From a virus: a DNA stretch of 25,347 bases. Within the stretch, counting starts at the first letter, position 1; the number at the start of each line of letters is the position of its first letter. The stretch is taken from the IMG/VR virus record IMGVR_UViG_3300037189_001491, positions 1 through 25,347 of that record; one strand, written 5' to 3'. Shown piece by piece: positions 6,792 through 14,129 of the stretch. The notes below the pieces were generated by a model that had not been told where the DNA came from, searched no databases, and saw only the letters and a program-made list of their open reading frames with translations. The position numbers and the translations under genes are program-made.

Positions 6792-7669
6792 TTACCTTTT
6801 CTCTAACGCTTCTTTTTCTTTTTCTAAAAATGCCATTAACATTTCCACATATATTTCACGTTCAAAAGGCATCAAGTTTTCAATTTCAGATATAGAATAT
6901 TTGTGATGCTGAGCTAACGAAAATACTGTCTGGTAGTAATTCGCTAATGTATTATAACTCAGCCCCAGGTAAAAAAATCACTGAGCGTAGTTAGCTCAAT
7001 TACTCGGTTATTACCTAGTGAATTAGTATATTCGATCTTGTAGTACATCTTTGGAATACTACTAAAGAAATCTCGAATCTTATTGAATGTATTGATATCT
7101 AGACTGTCAAGAAATTCATTGACTTCTTCAACTGTCTGTTCTTCAATTGGATATACTGTTTCTACATCAAACACAGACTCAATACATGAACGTACTAGAT
7201 ACTCTACAAGATCAGTAGGAGTTGCGTTTTCAGGTGCTTTATTAAGAATGCTTACAGAAGGATACTTCATCTTAATACCTAAGGCATCGTTAATTTCAAT
7301 AATATTAGAAACCTTGTTATCCTGAAGCATTTCTACTTCTTCAAGATCAATGCTAAAGTCATACACCTTATCATCTTCGATATCCCGATAAGAAACATCG
7401 ATAACGTTATTAACAGAACGTGCTCTTAATTTAAGAAACAAGTATTCTAGATCAAATGTTGCTAGTGTATCAACATCGAATTTATCATCTTGAATACAAT
7501 TCTGTAGTACTTGCTTAATAGCCAGTACAATGTCTTTCTCAGAACCGGATTGCTGTGCAATAAGAAGAATCTTTTCTTCTCTAACAACAAAGGGTCTAAA
7601 CTTATATGACTTTCCTGTTGAAGGAACTGTCAAATCAAATAGTGGTTTGTCTATTTTAGGTAATGTCAT
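6792..7669 (-). CDS. gp26-gp51-like fusion made by -1 ribosomal frameshift
   Basis: After decoding residue 233 of gp26 at the T7 run (6971-6977) a -1 slip opens a frame of 59 more codons, YLGLSYNTLANYYQ onward, ending at TAA 6794-6792, for a 292-residue product. The -1 frame has a TGA immediately before the run and no ATG until codon 34 of the extension, with no ribosome site for an independent start. The extension is protein-like: a helical block with QHHKYSISEIENLMPFERE and a Lys/Glu-rich end, reminiscent of the small gp51-annotated proteins of marine T4-like phages and of the T half of lambda gpGT. As in lambda, it lies between the main chaperone and the tape measure candidate. The fusion is inferred from sequence, without protein data. 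Confidence 0.72.
6908..6963 (-). promoter_or_regulatory. nested stem-loop stimulating frameshifting
   Basis: Reading the - strand, GCTGAG (6963-6958) pairs with CTCAGC (6913-6908), TAGCG (6946-6942) with CGTTA (6919-6915), and TACT with AGTA inside these. The outer stem starts seven bases after the slippery run, the usual spacer length for -1 frameshift stimulators. Confidence 0.55.
6959..7669 (-). CDS. 26: gp26-like baseplate hub subunit / tail assembly chaperone
   Basis: A 236-residue protein matching the T4 base plate protein pattern (T4_baseplate family, T4 gp26): an N-terminal PLFDLTVPSTGKSYKFRPF strand pair, an EEKILLIA helix, then LRARSV and the DVSYRD strand. The C-terminal half is acidic and helical (EEQTVEEVNEFLDSLD). 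T4 gp26 (208 residues) acts in assembly of the central hub. The zero-frame product ends three codons after a run of seven T, where a -1 slip continues into a gp51-like frame. AAAGGA about 10-15 bases upstream is the likely ribosome site. A gp54-like gene precedes it and the tape measure candidate follows, the order expected of a tail-tube assembly module. Confidence 0.8.
   Translation of the reverse strand: MTLPKIDKPLFDLTVPSTGKSYKFRPFVVREEKILLIAQQSGSEKDIVLAIKQVLQNCIQDDKFDVDTLATFDLEYLFLKLRARSVNNVIDVSYRDIEDDKVYDFSIDLEEVEMLQDNKVSNIIEINDALGIKMKYPSVSILNKAPENATPTDLVEYLVRSCIESVFDVETVYPIEEQTVEEVNEFLDSLDINTFNKIRDFFSSIPKMYYKIEYTNSLGNNRVIELTTLSDFFTWG
6971..6977 (-). promoter_or_regulatory. slippery heptamer T-TTT-TTT for -1 frameshifting
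   Basis: In the gp26 frame the bases read GAT TTT TTT ACC TGG GGC TGA. Both TTT codons can re-pair one base back without mismatch. The stop follows three codons later. Confidence 0.75.
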
Positions 7670-7683
7670 TATTAATACATCCT

Positions 7684-7755
7684 TTAGTATATTGCTGGAA
7701 GGTTAGTTCCTGGAATTCTTGGTTCGTTGTCGATTATTCCGCCGGGAGAAGCAAT
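7684..7755 (-). other. in-frame open extension after the TGA of the gp54-like gene
   Basis: Directly beyond the TGA at 7758-7756 the same frame stays open for 23 codons to TAA 7686-7684. It encodes a Pro/Gly-rich peptide beginning IASPGGIIDNEPRIPG and ending LPAIY. There is no start codon of its own. It could be a stop-readthrough tail, the decayed end of a formerly longer protein, or chance. The gp26 ribosome site follows its last codon. Confidence 0.3.
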
Positions 7756-8364
7756 TCAGCTTATAGGTTTAGTTTTCACATCTCCCGTATATGTTATTTT
7801 AAAATCTGTGTAATTAAACTGAATAGGTAATCTGATAATTTCTGATTCGGATCCCCAGTTTAAATCTATAGATGGTAGAAATTTAGGATAGGCTCTAAAC
7901 ATTGTTACTGATAAAACTTTTTTGCCAGATTCTGGATCTTGCGTTGTGTCGTATACGTCTATAGTTATATCCGCATTGTAATAGTCCTTATAACCTACTT
8001 CATAAGATTGCTTGGTCTGACCCAAGGATTCAAAGCCTACAATACTATTAACCCACTTATAAAAGAATTCGTATACTTTGCCTTCTGCGTCTAGAATGAA
8101 TACTAGATTAACATCGTCAAACGTAACACCATATGGAACACCTTCCATTGGTCCATAACCTAGTCTAATACCTACATTATCTGCTGTAGCAAATGCCATG
8201 CCAGGCAACTGTGCTTGTTCACAACGTATAGTTATTTGATCCGCCTTTGCAAGCCCCGGATCATTTTTTAAATATTTAGGTATAGTGATAGAAGCTAAGA
8301 ATCTATTAGATCTCATAACTCCCTTAGTAGAAATCTCTGAGTTAAACTTCTCAATATTAAACAT
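7756..8364 (-). CDS. 54: tail-tube-fold baseplate protein, probably gp54-like
   Basis: A 202-residue protein. The N-terminus (MFNIEKFNSEI followed by GVMRSNRFLASI) runs parallel to T4 gp54 (MYSLEEFNNQA, then an RNNMF motif). The QAQLPGMAFATAD loop is typical of tube-type beta-barrels, and the FFYKWVN helix and a C-terminal FNYTDFKITYTGD strand also fit the tail tube fold shared by gp19, gp48 and gp54. In T4, gp54 (320 residues) sits on the hub with gp48 and starts tube polymerisation. The protein is shorter here, so it could instead be another tube-fold protein. The ATG lies 2 bases after the stop of the preceding gene. An in-frame open stretch follows its TGA. Confidence 0.6.
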   Translation of the reverse strand: MFNIEKFNSEISTKGVMRSNRFLASITIPKYLKNDPGLAKADQITIRCEQAQLPGMAFATADNVGIRLGYGPMEGVPYGVTFDDVNLVFILDAEGKVYEFFYKWVNSIVGFESLGQTKQSYEVGYKDYYNADITIDVYDTTQDPESGKKVLSVTMFRAYPKFLPSIDLNWGSESEIIRLPIQFNYTDFKITYTGDVKTKPIS

Positions 8365-8366
8365 GT

Positions 8367-8957
8367 TTAACCTATAACCTTTTTGCTGTTAGCCCATACC
8401 TGAGTCTTAGATGCCTTAGTAAATCGTTCAGTAGGCAGAAATAAAGCTATATCCCATTCTGATGGATAAACATAATAGAATTGTGTTTGTACGTGATTTA
8501 TAAGATACTGTTTAACACAAGGTTTAAAATATTCAAACTGTGAAGCACCGTTTAAAGCATCATAACTTAATTTTAATTTAGTAGATTCATCATATCTAGT
8601 ATTGTTTTTTAAATCATATAATGCGTCCATTAGTATAGCACGATATGTTAGAGGCAGGTAGTGTAAGTTAATACCCCAGAATCTACCACGCTCTACTTTA
8701 AAGGGAAATATTAAAGGAAATCTATCATAGAATGGCAGAGTATCTTTATGCTTAGGATCGTACACATACATGTACATATTACCAGGCTTTAATGTATTAG
8801 TTAATCTCTGAGTATCATCTTTCATTAACTTCTGTTCACTAACACTACCATAACTAGAAGCAGCATCTCTATACCATTTACGTGCGCTATCTGTACGTGA
8901 AGGAATCTGCCCTGCACGAACACCTTTTGTTAGAATAGTATCAAATACACCAGCCAT
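8367..8957 (-). CDS. unidentified virion-region protein
   Basis: A 196-residue protein I cannot assign to a T4 gene. Seen in it: an N-terminal helical part (about 1-55); then MYMYVYDPKH and LPFYDRFPLIFPF at about 61-86, where a Tyr/Pro-rich strand pair begins; FWGINLHYLPLTYRAILMDALY (about 93-114); a KPCVKQYL segment; and WDIALFLPTERF near the C-terminus. The mix of beta strands with a conserved-looking YLP turn suggests a compact structural or DNA-interacting protein. It lies between gp4 and the gp54-like gene in the leftward operon, so a role in head completion, DNA packaging ends or baseplate is possible. No membrane segment or catalytic motif was seen. Confidence 0.75.
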   Translation of the reverse strand: MAGVFDTILTKGVRAGQIPSRTDSARKWYRDAASSYGSVSEQKLMKDDTQRLTNTLKPGNMYMYVYDPKHKDTLPFYDRFPLIFPFKVERGRFWGINLHYLPLTYRAILMDALYDLKNNTRYDESTKLKLSYDALNGASQFEYFKPCVKQYLINHVQTQFYYVYPSEWDIALFLPTERFTKASKTQVWANSKKVIG

Positions 8958-8973
8958 TAAACAATAAATTCCT

Positions 8974-9414
8974 TTAAAAAGTAAGTCCGAGATCTTTTTC
9001 AGTTATGATCTGAAACTTCCAACCTCTATCTTCACAATACGCTTCTGCGTTTTTCCATTTGGCAGAATTAATACCCCATGTCTGCACTTCTGTTATATAA
9101 CGCCTATTAGGTTTATTTTGTACTGTAGGCGGCTTAGTTTGTGCAAACGGTTTAACTTCAATTATTACATTTTCAATAGTACCGTCTGGATTTCTTTTCT
9201 TCATATAAAAATCAGGAAAGTATCTATGTCGTCTGTTATCTATTGGACTTATGTAAGGTATAATAATTTCTTCTGAGGACCATTCGAGTATATCAGGATG
9301 TGAATCGAACTTCTGCATAACCATTAGTTCCCACCTACTACGATAAATAATCTTAGTTGGATCTCCTCTATACTTCTGAGGATTCTTTGGTTTGAATGTT
9401 CCTTTATATGCCAT
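8974..9414 (-). CDS. 4: gp4-like head completion protein with TnsA/PD-(D/E)XK nuclease fold
   Basis: A 146-residue protein closely following T4 gp4 (about 150 residues): a KGTFKPKNPQKY N-terminus, YRSRWELMVMQKFD with E29, the EWSSEEIIIPYISP block, HRYFPDFYM with D68, IIEVKPFAQTKPP with E86 and K88, and WKNAEAYCEDRGWKFQIITEKDLGL at the end. E29, D68 and E86-x-K88 fit the active-site pattern of TnsA-type endonucleases. In T4, gp4 is needed to finish the filled head before tail joining. It is the first gene of the leftward operon, transcribed from the bidirectional promoter at 9470-9485. Identity is strong; whether it cuts DNA is unknown. Confidence 0.9.
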   Translation of the reverse strand: MAYKGTFKPKNPQKYRGDPTKIIYRSRWELMVMQKFDSHPDILEWSSEEIIIPYISPIDNRRHRYFPDFYMKKRNPDGTIENVIIEVKPFAQTKPPTVQNKPNRRYITEVQTWGINSAKWKNAEAYCEDRGWKFQIITEKDLGLTF

Positions 9415-9430
9415 ATTTCTCTGAGTTTGT

Positions 9431-9438
9431 TATAAATA
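9431..9438 (+). promoter_or_regulatory. possible second late promoter box
   Basis: TATAAATA in the divergent gap, 65 bases before the ATG at 9504. It may be an extra rightward promoter or chance in AT-rich DNA. Confidence 0.35.
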
Positions 9439-9469
9439 TAATAGTAAGAATTCTGCGTTAGAATACGAG

Positions 9470-9485
9470 TATAAATATATTTATA
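9470..9485. promoter_or_regulatory. palindromic bidirectional T4-type late promoter
   Basis: TATAAATATATTTATA is a perfect 16-bp palindrome made of the late-promoter box TATAAATA on each strand. Its centre lies between divergent genes: gp4 leftward from 9414 and the 132-residue gene rightward from 9504. In T4 this box is the -10 element read by the gp55 sigma factor and activated by gp33 with the gp45 clamp. The left box should drive the rightward transcript, starting near 9484, and the right box the leftward one. Confidence 0.75.
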
Positions 9486-9503
9486 CCACCTAAGGACACG
9501 TAA

Positions 9504-9902
9504 ATGGCATCTAATAACCCTGCTGATTATGTCAAAAGTACTAATCAATCTCCCATCGATAGATTAGTTACGTCAGCTATTTCTAACTCTGTATCTGGAA
9601 GTTCTTCCAACGCAAAACAGGTAGCACAACCTGTTGCAGAGAACTATTTAAACATAGGTCTTTCATATAGTAGTGTAGAGGCTTTTGCAGCATTACAAAC
9701 TGATAAACTATTATCAGGTGCTTCCGATGCATACTATGCGTTCGCGGGTAAATCTACTTCTAGAACAGGTGCTTCTGATATAGCTCATCTACGTAGAAAT
9801 AGACTATCCACTACACAAGAATATCTATCTAAAATCAACCCATCCACTAAGATTGCAGGAAATCGTAATAGTGGTGAAGTTGAAATTCTAACGGTGGTAT
9901 AA
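9504..9902 (+). CDS. hypothetical protein at the head of the baseplate operon
   Basis: A 132-residue protein with no recognised family. The N-terminal half is Ser/Asn-rich and probably disordered (about 1-45). Residues about 48-80 are Ala/Ser/Tyr-rich (YSSVEAFAALQTDKL), and a basic patch (HLRRNRLSTTQEYL) lies at about 95-108. No signal peptide, membrane span or catalytic motif is seen. It is the first gene behind the bidirectional late promoter and ends one base before gp48, so it is likely co-expressed with, and may act beside, tube-cap and baseplate proteins. AAGGA at 9492-9496 precedes the ATG. Confidence 0.75.
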   Translation: MASNNPADYVKSTNQSPIDRLVTSAISNSVSGSSSNAKQVAQPVAENYLNIGLSYSSVEAFAALQTDKLLSGASDAYYAFAGKSTSRTGASDIAHLRRNRLSTTQEYLSKINPSTKIAGNRNSGEVEILTVV

Positions 9903-9903
9903 C

Positions 9904-10905
9904 ATGGCTGAAAATGCACTTCCTCAACCAGCCGATGATCAAAAAGCTAGTAATAACGCACCTCCGGCTCCAGAAAGTATTAACGGTTCTCTGTTAGGTA
10001 AATACTACTCCAGATTATCTATCGGACAATATAAGAGGCCTAGTCCGTTTACAGTAAGCGAATACAACGTTGTTACTATTATTAATTTACCCCTACCTAC
10101 AGAACTTTCAGACTCGACGACAGTAGGTTATGCAGGATCGGATTTCGAATCTGTTGGGGATCTTGCTAACCTAGACTTAGGCGGCGCCGCAGAATCGTTT
10201 GCTTTACGTAACGGTACCTCACTTGCTGGTAATATCGCTGGAAAAATACTTGAGAACAACCCTGTGGGTAAAGCAATTACAGGTGCTATAGACATGGCAG
10301 GAAGCAGTAAAATTATACCTTCAGCATTACAACAAGCTTCTGGTATTGCTCCTAACCCAAATCCGACTGTAGTATTTCAAGGCTCTTCACTTAGAGATTT
10401 CTCACTAACGTGGATGTTTTCACCTAAGGATCCAAAAGAAAGTGCTAACCTACAAAGGGTTATTAAGTTACTTAAAGCCGCTGCGCTCCCGGAAAATACA
10501 TTTTCAAATTCTGGCGCTATTCTAAACTATCCTAGAATAGTTCAGCTCAATTTCTTTCCATGGGATATGCAAAAAATTTCTTCGGACATAAACAACCAAT
10601 GGGGATGGACAGAAGAAAGTATTATTAAAATTAAAAAATGCATGATGCAATCAGTTAATGTTAACTATGCTCCGAGTAATGTACCCGCATTTTTTAAAGA
10701 AGATGCGGAAACTAAAACTAAGTATCGTCCTGTAGCTGTTTCTATATCTATTAATTTTAAAGAAATCGAATACATGTTGTCTGGAGATTGGGAAGGCAAA
10801 TTTGCAGATACGACACTACTTGGAACAGTTGCTGAAGAAGTTACGAGTGCAGTTACTAATACCATTGTAGACACGGCGAAGTTATTGGCCAAGTACCTGT
10901 TGTAA
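9904..10905 (+). CDS. 48: gp48-like baseplate tail-tube cap protein
   Basis: A 333-residue protein (T4 gp48: 364). The N-terminus is Pro/Ala/Asn-rich and is followed by a YYSRLSIGQYKRPSPF strand region. A central Gly/Ala-rich helical part spans about 80-140. The tube-fold signature VFQGSSLRDFSLTWMFSPKD starts near residue 158 and continues with KESANLQRVIKLLK. The C-terminal VNVNYAPSNVPAFF and VAVSISINFKEIEYM strands are typical of tube-cap proteins. T4 gp48 completes the hub and, with gp54, nucleates tube assembly; here the two genes lie on opposite sides of a shared bidirectional promoter. The start is one base after the previous stop. The family call rests on the tube-fold signature plus position before gp53. 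Confidence 0.7.
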   Translation: MAENALPQPADDQKASNNAPPAPESINGSLLGKYYSRLSIGQYKRPSPFTVSEYNVVTIINLPLPTELSDSTTVGYAGSDFESVGDLANLDLGGAAESFALRNGTSLAGNIAGKILENNPVGKAITGAIDMAGSSKIIPSALQQASGIAPNPNPTVVFQGSSLRDFSLTWMFSPKDPKESANLQRVIKLLKAAALPENTFSNSGAILNYPRIVQLNFFPWDMQKISSDINNQWGWTEESIIKIKKCMMQSVNVNYAPSNVPAFFKEDAETKTKYRPVAVSISINFKEIEYMLSGDWEGKFADTTLLGTVAEEVTSAVTNTIVDTAKLLAKYLL

Positions 10906-10939
10906 TCGGTCAAAAATAGCATCCGTCTAAACATTTTCA

Positions 10940-10947
10940 TATAAGTA
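10940..10947 (+). promoter_or_regulatory. weak late-promoter-like box before gp53
   Basis: TATAAGTA, one mismatch from the late box, in the 54-base gap before gp53. It is close to the ATG at 10960 and would leave a very short leader, so it is only a candidate. Confidence 0.2.
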
Positions 10948-10959
10948 AGAAACGAGAAC

Positions 10960-11805
10960 ATGAACTATTTTAACAAGATACCAACTATAACATATAATGG
11001 TGTTCCTGCTAAGAATCTGCTTGCCAGAGCAAAGTTCTCTGATAGAGTCAAACGCGAACGTACACTATTCTTGCCATATACTATGAAAGAAACGGATAGA
11101 CCAGATCTATTATCATATGACTATTATGATGATTCTGGTTATGAATGGCTAGTGCATTTTTCTAATAATGTTATAGATCCTTATTATGATATGGCTATAA
11201 CAGAAGACGATCTATATGGACATATATTATCTAAATATGGATCTATTGAAAAGGCTGCTAGAGGTGTTGCCTTTTATCGTAATAACTGGTCAGACTATGC
11301 TGAAGAGAGATTGTCTCCGTCACAATATGAAACTCTACCTGGTAACTATAAAAAATATTATGTTCCTGTTTTAAATAACGATTATGCCGTACACTCTTAT
11401 AGACGCAAACAATTTGATGATACTAGATCAACTAATAGAATCGTAACTATGTCTATTACTAATATTACAGGTACTTTCATTTTAGGCGAAGAGATTCAAG
11501 TTAACGGTACTAATTATGGTTTCTGTACAAATAATGGAACTACTCAAATAAGTGTACAGCATGTAACTGGTTCCTTTGCTATAGGCAATATTATTACTGG
11601 TGTCGATTCTGGTGTTACAGCAACAGTATATGCAGTTGCAGCTCCTGTTTATAATATACCCTTAGACGAAACAATGTTCTGGACCGGTGTATCTTTCTTT
11701 GATTACGAACAAGAGCTAAACGAAATTAAGAAAGAGATTTCGTTAATCGATGCATCGTATAAGAAACAAGTTGAGTCAGAAATAAAGAGGCTAATGAATA
11801 CATAA
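10960..11805 (+). CDS. 53: gp53-like baseplate wedge protein with inserted beta repeats
   Basis: A 281-residue protein (T4 gp53: 196). Residues 1-150 follow gp53: FSDRVKRERTLFLPYTMKETDRPDLLSYDYY, then YEWLVHFSNNVIDPYYDM, corresponding to the T4 stretch ending NDNYDPYYGW, then LYGHILSKYGS. The C-terminal YEQELNEIKKEISLIDASY helix also fits. Between these, residues about 164-228 are an insertion holding two copies of a small strand motif (TGTFILGEEI at 170-179 and TGSFAIGNII at 203-212). T4 gp53 is a wedge protein that joins wedges to the hub. Its stop and the gp27 start overlap as TAATG. Confidence 0.82.
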   Translation: MNYFNKIPTITYNGVPAKNLLARAKFSDRVKRERTLFLPYTMKETDRPDLLSYDYYDDSGYEWLVHFSNNVIDPYYDMAITEDDLYGHILSKYGSIEKAARGVAFYRNNWSDYAEERLSPSQYETLPGNYKKYYVPVLNNDYAVHSYRRKQFDDTRSTNRIVTMSITNITGTFILGEEIQVNGTNYGFCTNNGTTQISVQHVTGSFAIGNIITGVDSGVTATVYAVAAPVYNIPLDETMFWTGVSFFDYEQELNEIKKEISLIDASYKKQVESEIKRLMNT

Positions 11806-13199
11806 TGTCTTTTAATCTTAAAAGTTTCTTACGTGGAGTAGGTCAAGATATTCTAGCTAATGTAGAGAAGAACATCTACAAACGTGTCGATGAGAGTATG
11901 CAGTCTAATAAAGGCGGCGATATACGTGACAATATCCCTGGGGATATCAATATACAAGAAATCGTATTACATAGCACAACTGGCGACAAGACATATAACT
12001 TAATTAACCAGGCAAAACGAATAGACATATACGAGTCTATGTTTTCTCCTATTATATTTGCAGATTTTCTCATTGCCGACGCATCTAACATGCGTGCTAA
12101 CTTTGGCTTAAAGGGTGAAGAGTTTATCACTATTAAATATAACACACCTGGTGCTGTAGGTAAAGAGTGTTTCTATTATTTACGTGTGAATGAGCTAGCA
12201 GATGAAATGCCTGTAGGCGCTACTAATAAAGTAGTAACATATACACTTAGGTGTTCTTCAGCAGAATATCTTAATAACTTCCCTATTCAAGCTATACCGG
12301 TTAGAGATAGGAATTATAGCGATGTTGTCCGTGAAATATTAGAGAAGTACATACACACACCTAAGACTATTACAATCGAGCCTACGGTTGGATTAGATAC
12401 ACAGATAGATCTGATCTCTATGGAGCGTCCTTTTGTTGCTATAGATCATCTTAAACACTATTCTTTTTCTGGCGTCTATAAAACACACTCATACACATTC
12501 TTTGAAAACAAGAATGGATTTAATTTTGTTACAATAGAAAAATTAATGGATGATGGTGCTAAAACAATAGATCAAAATCTATCAGACAAAGAGTTCTTTA
12601 CTGATACTATACGTAAAGAAGATATTAGAGACGTTAATGTTCGTAACATTATCGCATATAATAAATTAGTTAACGGTGGCACGGTTAATCAAACACTAGC
12701 TGGCGGTCTTAACAATGTGGGTGTTAATTATGATTGGTCTAAAGGCTCTTTAGACGAAGTAACGACTACACACGGCAATCTATTAAATAATGTAAAACTA
12801 GCAGAGAATCCAGTAGGTTCTACTGTATCGCCTAGTTTTCAAAATAGTTATGGAGCATCACCTGGCACAATTATGTCAGTCATTCCTACTATGGATAGTA
12901 AAAATCCATATTCTATTGCTCAGAAAATTGGTATTTTAAAACAGTATATAGAAGTGTTAGCTAAACATATTGTACAAATATATGTATATGGGGATTCGGA
13001 TATTACTGTAGGCGATATGATTAAGTGTAATTTTGCAGATGTAACTTCGTTCGACAATACTTCAGGTCTCGATAGAATAGACACAGGAAAGTATCTAGTA
13101 TCTAAAGTTAGACATTGCATTTTAAATCAGGATCGTCCGCAGTATAATATGTCGCTTGAACTTATTAGAGGCTCGACACCTTCAGGAGAAATATGGTAA
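11805..13199 (+). CDS. 27: gp27-like baseplate hub protein
   Basis: A 464-residue protein. The tube-like beta-barrel half is visible as IQEIVLHSTTGDKTYNLINQ, IDIYESMFSPIIFADFLI (about 74-91) and a GEEFITIKY strand, then YSDVVREILEKYI (about 171-183), the usual helix of gpD/gp27-type hubs. A C-terminal barrel follows (VYGDSDITVGDMIKCNF, KYLVSKVRHCI). Hub proteins of this fold form the trimer that links tube to spike. T4 gp27 has 391 residues with low sequence similarity, so the call rests on fold pattern and its place before the spike. It overlaps its downstream neighbour by seven bases. Confidence 0.75.
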   Translation: MSFNLKSFLRGVGQDILANVEKNIYKRVDESMQSNKGGDIRDNIPGDINIQEIVLHSTTGDKTYNLINQAKRIDIYESMFSPIIFADFLIADASNMRANFGLKGEEFITIKYNTPGAVGKECFYYLRVNELADEMPVGATNKVVTYTLRCSSAEYLNNFPIQAIPVRDRNYSDVVREILEKYIHTPKTITIEPTVGLDTQIDLISMERPFVAIDHLKHYSFSGVYKTHSYTFFENKNGFNFVTIEKLMDDGAKTIDQNLSDKEFFTDTIRKEDIRDVNVRNIIAYNKLVNGGTVNQTLAGGLNNVGVNYDWSKGSLDEVTTTHGNLLNNVKLAENPVGSTVSPSFQNSYGASPGTIMSVIPTMDSKNPYSIAQKIGILKQYIEVLAKHIVQIYVYGDSDITVGDMIKCNFADVTSFDNTSGLDRIDTGKYLVSKVRHCILNQDRPQYNMSLELIRGSTPSGEIW

Positions 13200-14125
13200 T
13201 GGGTATAGCTCAACAAATGGGACGTGAAGGTTTTCACTGGTTCGTTGGTATTGTTAAAAAGATTGACGGCGATCCAAAGAAACTCGGTAGAGTTAAAATA
13301 CAAATTATCGGGCAACATCTTAATGATGTTGATCCAGATATTTTACCATGGGCTTCATTTATGATGCCTACTACTAGTGCTTCTTTGGGTGGTGTAGGCG
13401 ATACTCCTAGTGTCTCTATTAATACTCATGTTGTAGGTTTCTGGGTGGATGGATACAATAAACAGCAGCCAGTTATTTTTGGCACACACTTATTTAATCC
13501 AGACGATGACGATGGATCTTCTAAGCACTCTCTTTCACTGCTAGCTCGTGGTGAAAATATTATTAAAAAAGAAAAGATAGGATCCGTAGAACCAGATTCT
13601 CCTTACCAGGCAGAGTACCCACACAATCGTGTTATTACTACTAAGTCGGGTCACGTAATTGAACTAGACGACACTGAAGGAGCCGAACGCATACACATCT
13701 ATCATAGAAAAGGTGCGTATATTGAAATTGACAAAGACGGCAAATTAGTTGTTAAGACACCTACGGATAGTTTTGATATTACTGGCGGTATAAAGACTAT
13801 CTCTGTTACTGGAGATTGTAGATTAGAAGTAGGCGGCAATTTAAACGCTACTGTTAATAAAGGTGTGCAGATTGCGGCAGAGGAAGATATTGTTTTGGCT
13901 ACACGCGGTGCTATTGAACTAATGGGTAAAAAGGGTATTAGGCAATCTTCAGCAGGAAGTATTACAGCTACTAGCAAGACTGGTTTCTCTGTTACGTCTG
14001 GTAGTTTCTCTACAGCGGGTAAAGCAACTATAGGCAATGCTGCAAAAGGTACTGGACGTTTTATTTCTAACGGCAATACGCTAGTATTTGAAGATGGTAT
14101 TTGTGTAGATATTATAAAGGCGTAA
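13193..14125 (+). CDS. 5: gp5-like spike protein without a lysozyme domain
   Basis: A 310-residue protein. Residues about 15-105 form an OB-fold domain (WFVGIVKKIDGDPKKLGRVK, then GFWVDGYNKQQPVIFGT), the base of contractile-tail spikes. A short linker is followed by RVITTKSGHVIELDDTEGAERIHIYH and IEIDKDGKLVVKT (about 146-190), the start of a VgrG/gp5-type triple beta-helix. Repeating short strands with Gly/Asn turns continue to the C-terminus. T4 gp5 (575 residues) carries a lysozyme between these parts; here the two join directly. ATG at 13193 (AGGAG four bases upstream) or 13199 (overlapping the gp27 stop) could be the start; they differ by two residues. Confidence 0.85.
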   Translation: MVMGIAQQMGREGFHWFVGIVKKIDGDPKKLGRVKIQIIGQHLNDVDPDILPWASFMMPTTSASLGGVGDTPSVSINTHVVGFWVDGYNKQQPVIFGTHLFNPDDDDGSSKHSLSLLARGENIIKKEKIGSVEPDSPYQAEYPHNRVITTKSGHVIELDDTEGAERIHIYHRKGAYIEIDKDGKLVVKTPTDSFDITGGIKTISVTGDCRLEVGGNLNATVNKGVQIAAEEDIVLATRGAIELMGKKGIRQSSAGSITATSKTGFSVTSGSFSTAGKATIGNAAKGTGRFISNGNTLVFEDGICVDIIKA

Positions 14126-14129
14126 AGAG

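Noticed and set aside
9324-9548. 74-codon leftward frame across the divergent promoter
   Set aside because: Overlaps gp4 and the first rightward gene and crosses the promoter palindrome.
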